Shown: positions 34,716 through 43,650 of the stretch, in pieces
How positions within the stretch are numbered: position 1 is the first letter of the stretch
Layout of the letters: the number at the start of each line of letters is the position of its first letter
Assembly (NCBI RefSeq): GCF_003254645.1
Contig: NZ_PNFD01000003.1
Coordinates: 248,001 to 312,000, forward strand
Length of the DNA stretch: 64,000 bases
Direction of reading: 5' to 3'
From: Microbacterium suaedae
Lineage (GTDB): Bacteria > Actinomycetota > Actinomycetes > Actinomycetales > Microbacteriaceae
Made by a program: the position numbers and the translations under genes
Notes under the pieces: generated by a model
Database searches by the model: none
What the model was told of the DNA's origin: nothing
Seen by the model: only the letters and a program-made list of their open reading frames with translations

Positions 34716-36098
34716 CTACTCGCCGCCGAACCCACCATCCATGTGCACCATGTCGTGGAAGCGGCTGTAGTGGCCCTGGAACGCGACCGCGATGTCGGCC
34801 GTGGGGCCATTGCGGTGCTTGGCGACGATGAGGTCGGCCTCGCCCGGTCGGGTCTGCTTGTCGTAGACCTCGTCACGGTGGAGGAGGATCACCATGTCTG
34901 CGTCCTGCTCGATCGATCCCGATTCGCGGAGGTCGCTGACCATGGGCCGCTTGTCCTGGCGCTGCTCGGATCCACGGTTCAGCTGCGACAGCGCGATGAC
35001 CGGCACCTGCAGCTCCTTCGCCATGAGCTTGAGCGCGCGAGAGAACTCCGAGACCTCCTGCTGACGCGACTCGACCTTCTTGCCGCTCGTGAGCAGCTGC
35101 AGGTAGTCGATCACGATCATGCGCAGGCCGACGCGCTGCTTGAGGCGGCGGCACTTGGCTCGGATCTCGACGAGCGTCATGTTCGCGCTGTCGTCGACGT
35201 AAAGCGGGGCGTCGTTGATGCGACCGCGAGTCGACGCGAGGGTCGTCCAGTCGCGGGAATCGAGATCGCCCTTACGCAGCTTCTGCAGGGGGATCTGCCC
35301 CTCGGCGCTGAGCAGGCGCATCGCGATCTCGGTCCGGCCCATCTCGAGCGAGAAGAAGATTGCAGGCTGGTTGTGCGTGATCGCAGACGCGCGCGCGAAG
35401 TCGAGAGCCAACGTCGACTTACCCATCGCAGGCCTCGCGGCGACGACGATCATCTGACCGCCGTGGAGACCGTTCGTGAGTTCGTCGAGCTCGGTGAACC
35501 CGGTGGGCACGCCCGTCATCTCGCCATCGCGACCCTTGGCGACCTCGATCTCCTCGACGGCGGCGGAGATCGCCGTCTCGAGCGGCACGTAGTCCTCTGA
35601 CTGCTCCTGCCCCGTGACGGCGTACACCTCGGCCTGCGCCTGGTTGACGAGCTCGGTCGCCTCGCCCTCGCCGTCGTAGCCCATCTGCACGATGCGGGTA
35701 CCCGCATCGACGAGGCGACGCAGGAGCGCACGCTCCTGCACGATCGACGCGTAGTAGCCGGCATTCGCCGCGGTCGGAACGATCGAGGTGAGCGAGTGCA
35801 GATAGTCGACGCCGCCGGCCCGCTGCAGATCGCCCGTCTTCATCAGCTCGTCGGTGACGGCGATGACGTCGGTGGGCTCGCCGTGCGAGTACAGCGAGAG
35901 GATCGCGTCGAAGATCACCTCGTGCTTCGGGATGTAGAAATCGGCTCCGCGAAGCGTCTCGACGACGTCGGCCACGGCATCCTTCGAGAGCAGCATGCCG
36001 CCAAGCGTCGACTGCTCGGAGAGGAGGTCATGCGGGGGCGTGCGCTCAGACTCGCGCCCGCCGCCCAGCCGTTCGGCTACGACGTCGTTGATCGACAC
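34716..36098 (-). CDS. dnaB: Replicative DNA helicase DnaB
   Basis: A 460-residue protein without intein. The N-terminal helical domain includes PHDLLSEQSTLGGMLLSKDA. The RecA-like C-terminal domain has AARPAMGKSTLALDFA (Walker A), MIVIDYLQLL (Walker B), SQLNRGSEQRQDKRP (sensor) and RESGSIEQDADMV. The GTG at 36098 (SINDVVAERLGG) is chosen because GGAGGAGAG lies seven bases before it; an upstream in-frame ATG would add an unconserved leader. It unwinds DNA ahead of the replisome. It is separated from the rplI operon by a 432 bp region rich in DnaA-box-like sites. Confidence 0.96.
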   Translation of the reverse strand: MSINDVVAERLGGGRESERTPPHDLLSEQSTLGGMLLSKDAVADVVETLRGADFYIPKHEVIFDAILSLYSHGEPTDVIAVTDELMKTGDLQRAGGVDYLHSLTSIVPTAANAGYYASIVQERALLRRLVDAGTRIVQMGYDGEGEATELVNQAQAEVYAVTGQEQSEDYVPLETAISAAVEEIEVAKGRDGEMTGVPTGFTELDELTNGLHGGQMIVVAARPAMGKSTLALDFARASAITHNQPAIFFSLEMGRTEIAMRLLSAEGQIPLQKLRKGDLDSRDWTTLASTRGRINDAPLYVDDSANMTLVEIRAKCRRLKQRVGLRMIVIDYLQLLTSGKKVESRQQEVSEFSRALKLMAKELQVPVIALSQLNRGSEQRQDKRPMVSDLRESGSIEQDADMVILLHRDEVYDKQTRPGEADLIVAKHRNGPTADIAVAFQGHYSRFHDMVHMDGGFGGE

Positions 36099-36480
36099 AG
36101 ACTCTCCTCCTCCGCGGGTGGACCGCCCGCACACAGCGGCGCACGAAGCCGCTGTGACCATGTCAGCAGAAACCCCTGACATTCCTCCGGGCACCCCGAC
36201 CGGTGCCGACGGTTCACCCTAGGCGCCGCCGCACGCACCCCTCAATGCTGCCTGTGGATAACTCTGTGGAGAGTCCTGGGTAAAACGCCGGAGAAGCTGT
36301 GGACCGCGGGTGTGGAGAACTGGGGATCACGCCCCATCCAAGCCGGAAGAAAACCAGCTTGACCAGGTTTTCATTTCGCTCACACCCTGTGGAATGAGGT
36401 GTGATTAAACCACCCCTTGAGACTTGAACATTCAGGGGAGCATGTGGATGGATTCGCGGGCCCAGGCCGCGAAGACGCGC
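36099..36480. promoter_or_regulatory. dnaB upstream region with DnaA-box-like cluster
   Basis: Six TGTGGA sites in the same orientation start at 36253, 36265, 36298, 36311, 36388 and 36443. The first, TGTGGATAA, is a perfect TTATCCACA DnaA box on the other strand. TGTGGAGAA (36311) differs from it by one base and TGTGGAGAG (36265) by two. An inverted repeat GAAAACC-N10-GGTTTTC (36349-36372) lies between the fourth and fifth sites in AT-richer sequence. No gene is seen. DnaA control of dnaB or DnaA titration is plausible. Confidence 0.6.
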
Positions 36481-36516
36481 GAAGCGGCGCCGCCCCGCGA
36501 GGGGCGGCGCCGCTTC
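36481..36516 (-). terminator. Terminator of the rpsF-ssb-rpsR-rplI operon
   Basis: GAAGCGGCGCCGCCCC (36481-36496) pairs perfectly over 16 bases with 36501-36516 around GCGA. It is 14 bases past the rplI stop. Confidence 0.88.
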
Positions 36517-36530
36517 GACAGCCTCGGTCG

Positions 36531-36986
36531 TTACTTCTTGAGAGCGACGACCTGCAGGGTGATGACGGCGCTCACGTCGTCGTGCAGACGGACGAGTGCC
36601 TCGTGATCACCCACGGCCTTGATCGGCGAGGGGATCGTGACGCGACGCTTGTCGAGCTCGCCGAGCCCGGCAGCCGACACGGCCGCCACGACATCTGCGG
36701 GCCCCACCGAACCGAACAGGCGGCCCTCGGTACCGGCCTTGACCGTCACCTTGACGCGAGCCTGCTCAAGCTGCTGCTTGAGCGTTTCGGCCTCTTCGTG
36801 AGTCGCGATCGCGCGCGCCTCGCGGGCCGCGCGGATCTGATCGACCTGCTTCTGGCCACCGCGGGTCCACGCCACAGCGAAACCCTGGGGGATGAGGTAG
36901 TTGCGGGCGTACCCGTCCTTGACCTCGATCACGTCTCCGGCGCTGCCCAGGCCGTCGACCTCATGCGTGAGAATCAGCTTCGACAT
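36531..36986 (-). CDS. rplI: 50S ribosomal protein L9
   Basis: A 151-residue protein with the L9 N-terminal signature [21 protein letters not shown], a long connecting helix ([17 protein letters not shown]) and the C-terminal domain ([36 protein letters not shown]). It binds 23S rRNA at the base of the L1 stalk. Last gene of the operon, nine bases after rpsR. Confidence 0.97.
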   Translation of the reverse strand: MSKLILTHEVDGLGSAGDVIEVKDGYARNYLIPQGFAVAWTRGGQKQVDQIRAAREARAIATHEEAETLKQQLEQARVKVTVKAGTEGRLFGSVGPADVVAAVSAAGLGELDKRRVTIPSPIKAVGDHEALVRLHDDVSAVITLQVVALKK

Positions 36987-36995
36987 GGGTTCTCC

Positions 36996-37250
36996 TTAGC
37001 GGCCAGCGCCCGCGTACGGGAGAAGAGCCATCTCACGCGCGTTCTTGATCGCGCGAGCGATGAGGCGCTGCTCCTGCACCGACACACCGGTGATACGACG
37101 GGCGCGGATCTTGCCGCGCTCCGAGATGAACTTGCGAAGGGTGGCGACATCCTTGTAATCGATGACACCGACCCGGATGTGCTTCGCGGGGGCGGCGTTC
37201 TTGCCACCCTTGCGCGGCTTGCGGCGGTCGCCGCTCGACTTTCCAGCCAT
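36996..37250 (-). CDS. rpsR: 30S ribosomal protein S18, cysteine-free form
   Basis: An 84-residue protein with the S18 core [28 protein letters not shown] and [21 protein letters not shown]. The N-terminal Cys pair that binds zinc in C+ S18 proteins is absent; there is no Cys in the protein. In mycobacteria a C- paralogue replaces the C+ form under zinc limitation; here the C- form is the operon copy. It pairs with S6 (rpsF) on the 30S platform. Confidence 0.97.
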   Translation of the reverse strand: MAGKSSGDRRKPRKGGKNAAPAKHIRVGVIDYKDVATLRKFISERGKIRARRITGVSVQEQRLIARAIKNAREMALLPYAGAGR

Positions 37251-37278
37251 TGTGGGTCCTTACGAAAATGAAGTGTTT

Positions 37279-37803
37279 CTAGAACGGAGTGTCGTCAGAG
37301 AACGACCCCGGGGTGCTCCACGCATCGGCGCCCGTCGAACCGGGCGTCGCCCAGGGCTCTCCGGCCGACTGCGGGGCCTGCTGACCACCGGGCACCTGAG
37401 CGGGTGCGTTTCCGCCGCCCCGGCCATAGCTCCCGCTGCTGGCGGCGCGCGTGACCTGAGCGGTCGCGTACCGCAGCGACGGGCCGATCTCCTGGACGTC
37501 CAGCTCGATCGACGTGCGCTTCTCGCCCTCGCGCGTCTCGTAGTTGCGCTGACGGAGGTTGCCCTGCGCGATCACGCGCATGCCCTTCGTCATCGAACCC
37601 GCGACGTGCTCGGCGAAGTCGCGCCAGACGCTGGCTCGCAGGAACAGGGCTTCGCCGTCCTTCCACTCGTTCGACTGTCGGTCGAACGTGCGCGGAGTCG
37701 ACGCGATCGTGAAGTTCGCGACCGGCACGCCGGACTGCGTGTACCGCAGCTCGGGGTCGGCCGTCAGGTTGCCCACGACGGTGATGACGGTTTCGCCTGC
37801 CAT
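37279..37803 (-). CDS. ssb: Single-stranded DNA-binding protein
   Basis: A 174-residue SSB. The OB fold (residues 1 to about 115) includes [29 protein letters not shown] and [22 protein letters not shown] Gly/Pro/Ser-rich linker follows, and the acidic tip DDTPF, which recruits partner proteins, is intact. Position between rpsF and rpsR is the standard bacterial order. Confidence 0.97.
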   Translation of the reverse strand: MAGETVITVVGNLTADPELRYTQSGVPVANFTIASTPRTFDRQSNEWKDGEALFLRASVWRDFAEHVAGSMTKGMRVIAQGNLRQRNYETREGEKRTSIELDVQEIGPSLRYATAQVTRAASSGSYGRGGGNAPAQVPGGQQAPQSAGEPWATPGSTGADAWSTPGSFSDDTPF

Positions 37804-37813
37804 GCGATCAGCC

Positions 37814-38182
37814 TCAGGCCTTCGCCGCCGACTTGCGCGCGGCCTTTGCCTCGGCCCGCTTGGCCTCGGAGGCGACCATCGCGATGGCCTCTTCCGCGCG
37901 AAGGATCTTGGTGCGGATCACGTCGTCGGCAAGACCGAGCTGTCGGTCGAGCTCCTGCGTGGCCTCGCTCGTCGCGGTGAAGTCGACGACGGCGTAGATG
38001 CCCTCGTTCTTCTTCTGGATCTCGTAGGCGAACTTGCGCTTGCCCCAGATGTCCACGTTCTCGATCGTGCCCTCGGCATCGGTGATGACCTTGAGGTACT
38101 TGTCGAGGTACGCGGGAACCTGGCGCTCGTCCACCTCAGGCTGGATGATCACCATCATCTCGTACTGGTGCGTGTGCGTCAC
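37814..38182 (-). CDS. rpsF: 30S ribosomal protein S6
   Basis: A 122-residue protein from the GTG at 38182 ([14 protein letters not shown]), chosen because GGAGGTGGGA precedes it; the longer frame from 38248 runs through the leader hairpin. [25 protein letters not shown] is the S6 core, and an Ala/Lys-rich tail ends the protein. First gene of the rpsF-ssb-rpsR-rplI operon. Confidence 0.96.
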   Translation of the reverse strand: MTHTHQYEMMVIIQPEVDERQVPAYLDKYLKVITDAEGTIENVDIWGKRKFAYEIQKKNEGIYAVVDFTATSEATQELDRQLGLADDVIRTKILRAEEAIAMVASEAKRAEAKAARKSAAKA

Positions 38183-38208
38183 TGTCCCACCTCCTTCGGA
38201 CTCGAACG

Positions 38209-38301
38209 GGCGCCGGGTATCTCCCGACGCCAGGAGGGTGTGTTGCACGTCGCCTGCTGCTCACTCCGAACGGAGGAACGACAGACAACCGGCACAGTCT
38301 A
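38209..38301 (-). promoter_or_regulatory. Promoter and structured leader of the rpsF operon
   Basis: On the minus strand TAGACT (38301-38296) is a good -10 box about 115 bases upstream of rpsF. The leader contains a hairpin, GGCGCCGGG (38209-38217) with CCCGACGCC (38223-38231), with one mismatch near the stem centre. Many bacteria autoregulate this operon by S6:S18 binding to a leader stem; this is a candidate only. Confidence 0.5.
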
Positions 38302-38454
38302 TCGAACAGGCCACCCCGAAGCGAATCCGCCATCCTGCGACAGCCGCAGAGAACCACCCCTGCCCCCTGTGCAAATGCTGGCAGTATCGCTAGTGTCTGC
38401 CGTGCACGAGCGTTGCGCAGCAACGCGCTTCACCCGAGAGGCAAGGAGTCGATC

Positions 38455-39684
38455 GTGAATTTCGCAGACATTGACTGGATGGGCATCCTCGGCAAGATCG
38501 CCCTCGCAGTCGTCATCATCGCGGTGACATGGATCATCGCAGGCATCGTCCGATGGGCCATCGGGAAGCTCGTCAATCGGGTCGAGTTCCTGCAGCGCCA
38601 AGGCAATGACGGCAAGGCCGTCGGCGACTCTGTCGGTTCGATCGCCTCGCTGCTCATCTGGCTCTTCGGCCTGATGGCCGTCCTCCAGGTGTTCGCCCTC
38701 ACGCAAGTGCTGGCGCCGATCCAGAACCTGCTCAACACCGTGCTCGGGTTCCTCCCGAACATCATCGGAGCCGTCTTCGTCTTCGTGATCGGCTTCGTGC
38801 TGGCGAGGATCGTCCGGCAGCTCATCGAGACCGCGCTCGGCGCCGTCAACTTCTCGAAGCTCACGCAGAAGGCCAAGTCGGGCGCGAACGCGGTCGTCGG
38901 CGAGGCAAGCGGAAAGGGATCCGCTGAGCAGACGGCGGACACCGACACCCCCGCCGCCCCGTCGAAGATCCCGGGCATCATCGGCAACCTCGTGTTCGCC
39001 GTGATCCTCATCGTCGTGGCAATCGCCGCGCTGCAGATCCTCGGGATCTCGGCAATCTCCGAGCCTGCCGAACAGATGCTCGGCATGTTCCTCGCGGCGC
39101 TGCCGGCCATCGTCACGGCCGCGCTGATCCTCGGACTCGGCTATCTGATCTCGTCGTTCCTCGGCGGCCTTCTCGATACGACACTGTCGGGCCTCGGCGT
39201 CGACCGTTCGATCGCGAAGCTCGAGATCCTCCCGCAGGGAGCGAGTGCGTCGACGGTCATCACCCGCATCGTGCAGGTCGCGATCATGGTGTTCTTCGCG
39301 ATCATGGCGACGCGCGCCCTCGGGTTCCCCGAGGTCACGAACATCCTCAACGAGGTGCTCGAGCTCGGCGGCAGGGTCGTCTTCGGCGGAGCGATCATCG
39401 CGGCGGGCTTCCTCATCGCGAACCTGATTGCGAAGCTCGTCGGATCGTCGACGGTCTCGAATGTGCTCAAGTGGGCGACGATCGCGCTCTTCACGGCGAT
39501 GGGCCTGAGCTACATGGGCATCGCCGACGAGATCATCACGCTCGCCTTCGGCGCCGTCGTCGTCGGCGGCGCGCTGGCCGCGGCCCTCGCCTACGGGCTC
39601 GGCGGCCGCGAGGCGGCGGCGAAGTCGCTCGAGAAGCTGCAGGCGAAGAAGGCCGAGGCACCGCAGACGCCCCCGCAGGCGTAG
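38455..39684 (+). CDS. Mechanosensitive ion channel-like protein with conserved TM-helix repeats
   Basis: A 409-residue protein from the GTG at 38455, preceded by AAGGAG. Repeated units of the type VLGFLPNIIGAVFVFVIGFVLARIVRQ, AALPAIVTAALILGLGYLISS and VVFGGAIIAAGFLIANLIAKL are the conserved TM-helix repeats found in small-conductance channel relatives (PF05552-like). The C-terminus (GAVVVGGALAAALAYGLGGREAAAKSLEKL) is a typical cytosolic end. It probably releases solutes on hypo-osmotic shock. Divergent from the rpsF operon; a hairpin terminator follows. Confidence 0.85.
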   Translation: MNFADIDWMGILGKIALAVVIIAVTWIIAGIVRWAIGKLVNRVEFLQRQGNDGKAVGDSVGSIASLLIWLFGLMAVLQVFALTQVLAPIQNLLNTVLGFLPNIIGAVFVFVIGFVLARIVRQLIETALGAVNFSKLTQKAKSGANAVVGEASGKGSAEQTADTDTPAAPSKIPGIIGNLVFAVILIVVAIAALQILGISAISEPAEQMLGMFLAALPAIVTAALILGLGYLISSFLGGLLDTTLSGLGVDRSIAKLEILPQGASASTVITRIVQVAIMVFFAIMATRALGFPEVTNILNEVLELGGRVVFGGAIIAAGFLIANLIAKLVGSSTVSNVLKWATIALFTAMGLSYMGIADEIITLAFGAVVVGGALAAALAYGLGGREAAAKSLEKLQAKKAEAPQTPPQA

Positions 39685-39699
39685 TCGGATTCGGCAGCG

Positions 39700-39732
39700 C
39701 GCGGCCCGGTCTCCTCGCGAGGCCGGGCCGCG
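39700..39732 (+). terminator. Terminator of the mechanosensitive channel gene
   Basis: CGCGGCCCGG (39700-39709) pairs with 39723-39732, 15 bases after the stop. Confidence 0.75.
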
Positions 39733-39783
39733 TCGCGTCCGGGGCATCGACGGCGCCCGACATCCCGCAGTACGCTCGCGGAC

Positions 39784-40131
39784 ATGGGAGAGGTGCGGAT
39801 CCGGCGCGCATACGACGCCGCGGGGCCGAACGACGGCTTCCGCGTGCTCGTCGACCGGCTGTGGCCGCGCGGGATCTCGAAGGAGCGCGCCGCGCTCGAC
39901 GCCTGGATGAAGGACGTCGCCCCGACGCCCGAGCTGCGCCGCTGGTGGGATCACGACCCCGATCGGCTCGACGAGTTCGCCTCCCGCTACGACGCCGAGC
40001 TCGACGAGAACCCCGCCGCCGACGAGCTGCGCGCGACGATCGACGCGCACGCGGTCGTCACCCTCGTCTACGGGGCGAGGGATCCGCAGGTCAACCACGC
40101 AGCCGTGCTGCGCGACTATCTCGCCGGGTGA
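39784..40131 (+). CDS. DUF488-family protein
   Basis: A 115-residue protein with the DUF488/YeaO signature VLVDRLWPRGISKERAALDAWMKDVAPT, LRRWWDHDPDRLDEFASRYDAEL, and VTLVYGARDPQVNHAAVL. The function is unknown; members are often near stress genes. Single gene with its own promoter region. Confidence 0.88.
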   Translation: MGEVRIRRAYDAAGPNDGFRVLVDRLWPRGISKERAALDAWMKDVAPTPELRRWWDHDPDRLDEFASRYDAELDENPAADELRATIDAHAVVTLVYGARDPQVNHAAVLRDYLAG

Positions 40132-40240
40132 TCACAGACCACGATGCACCCACAACGCGCCGTCGGCGAGCAGCGGCGTCTCCCCGCCTGCCAGAGCAAG
40201 GGGTGTTGCCAACAGGCCAGGGCGCTCATAGCCTGCTGTC

Positions 40241-40465
40241 ATGTCCGCAGTCGTGCTCGGAACCGTGATCTTCGCCGCCATCGTGCTCGGACTGCTCCTG
40301 ATCGTCGGGGTCGTGCTCGCGATCGTGCTGGGGCGGGCCTCGAGAACCACAGACTCGAGCGAGCGGACCGCCTACCCGCCCGCGGAGGAGCAGCTGAATC
40401 CCCAGGCGTTCCAGCCCCCTGCGGTGGGGATTCCCGGTGGGGATTCGGGCGGCATCACGCCCTGA
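40241..40465 (+). CDS. Small single-helix membrane protein
   Basis: A 74-residue protein: one hydrophobic helix (about residues 3-32) followed by a polar Pro-rich tail (ERTAYPPAEEQLNPQAF). No family recognised. ATG is chosen at MSAVVLGTV. It is convergent with the tetR gene at the end of the phn operon. Confidence 0.5.
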   Translation: MSAVVLGTVIFAAIVLGLLLIVGVVLAIVLGRASRTTDSSERTAYPPAEEQLNPQAFQPPAVGIPGGDSGGITP

Positions 40466-40578
40466 CGGTCGAGCCTGAGGCCCTCATCTCGCTGTCCACG
40501 GCCTCGGCGGACATCTCTTCTCCGTCGAGTCCGTCAGGCGCTCCGCGCACCCGCCGGGCGAATCCTGGCCGAACACTG

Positions 40579-41232
40579 TCACCCGCTCATCCCTCGCCAC
40601 GCGACCTCGAACGCCTCGCGGCACCTGGCCTTCGTCTCGGGCTCGTCCATCCGCGCTCCGCGCACGACGGCCTGGTAGTAGAAGACACCGTTGATGAGGT
40701 CGATGCACGCGTCGAGATCGAGGTCGTCCCGCAGCTCACCACTGCGCACGGCCTCGCCCAGAGCCTCACGGATCGCGCCCCGCCGTCGGCGCACATGCGA
40801 CGACCAGTACGCCTTCTGCAGCTCGGGATTCTGCATGACGAGCGCCATGCGGGTCCGGAAGCGGCGCTCGCTGTAGGACGCACCGCGGACCGCACGCGGG
40901 TCGCCGAAGATGAGGGCGATGATGCCCTCCTTGACGCCGCCCGTCGTGTCGATCTCGATCGACGCGCGACCACGGTCGAGGGCCGCCGCGACGAGGTCCG
41001 TCATGCTCGGCCATCGCCGATACAGGGCCGCGCGCGAGACGCCGCTCGCGGCGACGACAGCACTCACGGTGACCTGCTCCCCGGCGTCGATGAGGGCGAT
41101 CGCGGCATCGAGGATCCGCTCATCGTGGCCCTCCGTGCGTGGTCGGCCGGGGCCGCGCGAAATCTCCGCCTGCTCGCCAGCACCCTCCTTCGACGCCCCC
41201 ACGATGGCGGCCCGGGATACCTCGTCGCTCAC
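40579..41232 (-). CDS. TetR-family regulator at the end of the phn operon
   Basis: A 217-residue protein. ERILDAAIALIDAGEQVTVSAVVAASGVSRAALYRRWPSMTDLV is the DNA-binding domain, and a TetR C-terminal domain follows (ALGEAVRSGELRDDLDLDACIDLINGVFYYQAVV). Its ATG overlaps the phosphatase stop (ATGA, 41229-41232), so it is made with the transporter. It is a candidate autoregulator of the operon; no obvious operator was found near 44565. Confidence 0.87.
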   Translation of the reverse strand: MSDEVSRAAIVGASKEGAGEQAEISRGPGRPRTEGHDERILDAAIALIDAGEQVTVSAVVAASGVSRAALYRRWPSMTDLVAAALDRGRASIEIDTTGGVKEGIIALIFGDPRAVRGASYSERRFRTRMALVMQNPELQKAYWSSHVRRRRGAIREALGEAVRSGELRDDLDLDACIDLINGVFYYQAVVRGARMDEPETKARCREAFEVAWRGMSG

Positions 41233-41993
41233 GAGACAGCGCGCTCGCGCAGCATCGAGATGAGGCCCTCCGTCAGGCCCGCCTCTCGCAGCGGCACGAG
41301 CGGATCCGCATACTCGCGCTCGAGATGGGACAGCAGCCCCTCCATCGGCGCCGGGGAGAACTCGGCGCGCGTCGCGGCCTTCGCGGCGTCTTCGAGCTCC
41401 ATGCCGTGCTCGGCCATGAGCGGCCCCATGACGGGCGCGAGGCGCCGCATGATCGCCGGCGAGTTCTCGCCCGTGCGGACGTAGTCCTCGACGATAGCGT
41501 CATGCGATGCGCCGAGCGTGAGCAGGAGCGACGCGGCGAGCACGCCGGTTCGATCCTGGCCTGCCGCGCAGTGGAACGCGGTCGCACCCGGCGCCGTCGC
41601 CATGATCGCGAGCGAGGCGACGATGCGCGGCGCCGCCGTCTCGTACATGCGAACGTACATCGCGGCGAACCGCGACTGGTCGAGGACCTCCGTCGGGTCG
41701 TCTCCGCGCGCGTCGCCGAGCGACGAGAGGAACGGCAGGTGGTGGTAGGTGACGGGCATCGATCCGAACGGGCCGCGCCCCGTGAAGCGCACCTCGCTGT
41801 GGGATCGCAGATCGACGATCGCCACGAGCCCACCGTCCCTGAGGTCGGCCGCAGAATCGGCGTCGATCGTCGAGAGATCGTCGGCACGAATCGCGAATCC
41901 GTGCCGCAGGGATCCCCCCGAGACGGGAACTCCGCCGAGGTCGCGAAGGTTCACGGGAGCCGTGAGGGGAACATCGAGGGCATCGAGCGTCAT
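41229..41993 (-). CDS. Tyrosine-protein phosphatase (PtpB-like)
   Basis: A 254-residue protein. The P-loop FHCAAGQDRTGVLAASLL carries HC(x)5R, and VNLRDLGGVPVSGGSLRHGFAIRADDL is typical of the actinobacterial PtpB-type family (pfam Y_phosphatase3). The C-terminal half is helical. It could act on phosphotyrosine, phosphoinositide-like or small phosphate esters. It is sandwiched between phnE and tetR with four-base overlaps at both ends, so a role in processing imported phospho-compounds or in signalling their uptake is suggested. Confidence 0.87.
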   Translation of the reverse strand: MTLDALDVPLTAPVNLRDLGGVPVSGGSLRHGFAIRADDLSTIDADSAADLRDGGLVAIVDLRSHSEVRFTGRGPFGSMPVTYHHLPFLSSLGDARGDDPTEVLDQSRFAAMYVRMYETAAPRIVASLAIMATAPGATAFHCAAGQDRTGVLAASLLLTLGASHDAIVEDYVRTGENSPAIMRRLAPVMGPLMAEHGMELEDAAKAATRAEFSPAPMEGLLSHLEREYADPLVPLREAGLTEGLISMLRERAVS

Positions 41994-42844
41994 GTGATCT
42001 TCCTTCTGATGATGGCGCTCGCCTGGTCGATGATCGTGACGAGCACGATGATGCAGACGACCATAGCGAACAGGTGTCCATATTCGTAGCGGTTCATGGC
42101 GGTGGTCAGTTCGAGCCCGATGCCGCCGGCTCCGACCAGCCCGAGGATCGTCGCGCCGCGCACATTCCCCTCGAACAGCAGCAGGGTATAGCTCGTAAGC
42201 AGGGGCAGCGCCTGCGGCACGATCGCATACTGGATCGTCTGCCGCTTCGAGGCGCCGACCGCCTCCATCGCGGTGATGGGGCCGCGGTCGACGGCCTCCA
42301 TCGCCTCGGCGAACACCTTTCCGATGGATCCGATCGACCCGATCGTCATCGCGAGGATCCCCGCGAACGGTCCGAGCCCAACGGCCGAGACGAACATGAG
42401 GGCGATGACCAGATCGGGCAGCGCGCGGATGATGTTCATCGTCCACCGGCAGAGGTAGTACAGCCAGGCCGGCGCGATGTTGCTCGCGGCCCCGAAGGCG
42501 ATGACGAGAGACAGCACGGATCCGAGAACCGTTCCGACGATCGCCATCTGCAGCGTCTCGAGAAGGAGCAGCAGGATCGTCCCGATCTTCGAGAAGTCCG
42601 GCGGGAACATGCGCGAGACGAACTCGCCCATGTTGACGGCACCCTCGCCGAGCTTCAGAAAGTCGAACTGCGCGCCGTTCGCCGACCAGACGACGATCGC
42701 GACCGCGGCGACGGCGCCGACGATGAATCGAGCTCGGGGGATCCGGAACGCCCGCTCCATGCGCTCGCGGGCACGCGGATCCAGCCGCTCGACCGGGCGC
42801 CCCTCGCGCAGCGCCGGGTTCTGGGCCTCGGTCGTCGGCATCAC
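41990..42844 (-). CDS. phnE: Phosphonate/phosphate-type ABC transporter permease PhnE
   Basis: A 284-residue permease with about six membrane helices. The ATPase-coupling EAA loop is EAVGASKRQTIQYAIVPQALP. FVSAVGLGPFAGILAMTIGSIGSIGKVFAEAMEAVD is characteristic of PhnE. It forms the membrane channel with PhnC. ATG overlaps the phnC stop by four bases; a second ATG one codon later is possible. Confidence 0.9.
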   Translation of the reverse strand: MMPTTEAQNPALREGRPVERLDPRARERMERAFRIPRARFIVGAVAAVAIVVWSANGAQFDFLKLGEGAVNMGEFVSRMFPPDFSKIGTILLLLLETLQMAIVGTVLGSVLSLVIAFGAASNIAPAWLYYLCRWTMNIIRALPDLVIALMFVSAVGLGPFAGILAMTIGSIGSIGKVFAEAMEAVDRGPITAMEAVGASKRQTIQYAIVPQALPLLTSYTLLLFEGNVRGATILGLVGAGGIGLELTTAMNRYEYGHLFAMVVCIIVLVTIIDQASAIIRRKIT

Positions 42845-43650
42845 TCGTCCCCCTCGTTCTCGTCGATGTCGTACACGGGCGCGAGCTGATCCGCGCCGAG
42901 ATCGGCGGTGCGTCCCGAGACGACGATCCGGCCGTGCCGCAGCCCGACGATGCGATCGGAGTGGGCGAGCGCGAGCGGGACGACGTGCAGGCTCACGAGC
43001 ACCGGGATCCCCTCCTCGCGCGCGATCGAACGCAGCAGCTCGAGCACGGTGCGGCTCATCTTCGGGTCGAGAGAGGCGACGGGTTCATCGGCGAGGATCA
43101 CGCGAGGGTTCTGCATGAGCGCCCTCGCGATCGCGACGCGCTGCTGCTGGCCGCCCGACAGCGACCGAGCCTCCTGCCCCGCCTTGTGCGCGATGCCGAC
43201 CCGATCGAGCAGTTCGAGAGCGCGTCGTCGATCGGCGCTGCGGAACGTGCCGAGCATGTTGACGGGTCCGGCGCCGTGCAGGGATCCCGTGAGCACATTG
43301 GTGAGAACGCTCAGCCGACCGATGAGATTGAACTGCTGGAACACCTGACCGACGTGCGAGCGCAGCGCGCGCAGCTGTCCGCGACGCAGGTGCGCAACAT
43401 CGAAGTCGCCCGCCTGCACGGATCCTGAGGCGATCGGCGCAAAGCCCGTGATGGTCTTCATGAGCGTCGACTTCCCGGATCCGCTGGAGCCGAGCAGCGC
43501 GACGGTCTCGCCCCGGAACAGATCGAGGTCGACGCCGTCGAGCACGAGCGGCGCGTCGGCCGCGTAGCGGACGGCGAGGTCGCGGATGCGAACGTGCGGC
43601 TCGGCGACGTCCGCAAGCTGCGGGCGGACGGCCATCTCGACGACGCTCAT
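42841..43650 (-). CDS. phnC: Phosphonate-type ABC transporter ATPase PhnC
   Basis: A 269-residue ABC ATPase: Walker A LLGSSGSGKSTLMK, Q-loop VGQVFQQFNLIGRLSV, signature LSGGQQQRVAIARAL, Walker B VILADEPVASLDP and H-loop LVSLHVVPLALAHSD. The QQFNL segment and the neighbours place it in the PhnC subfamily. Coupled by four-base overlaps to phnD upstream and phnE downstream. Confidence 0.92.
   Translation of the reverse strand: MSVVEMAVRPQLADVAEPHVRIRDLAVRYAADAPLVLDGVDLDLFRGETVALLGSSGSGKSTLMKTITGFAPIASGSVQAGDFDVAHLRRGQLRALRSHVGQVFQQFNLIGRLSVLTNVLTGSLHGAGPVNMLGTFRSADRRRALELLDRVGIAHKAGQEARSLSGGQQQRVAIARALMQNPRVILADEPVASLDPKMSRTVLELLRSIAREEGIPVLVSLHVVPLALAHSDRIVGLRHGRIVVSGRTADLGADQLAPVYDIDENEGDE

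Noticed and set aside
36099..36480. Chromosomal origin of replication
   Set aside because: DnaA-like boxes are present, but dnaA and dnaN are absent and there is no long AT-rich unwinding region, so oriC is not supported.
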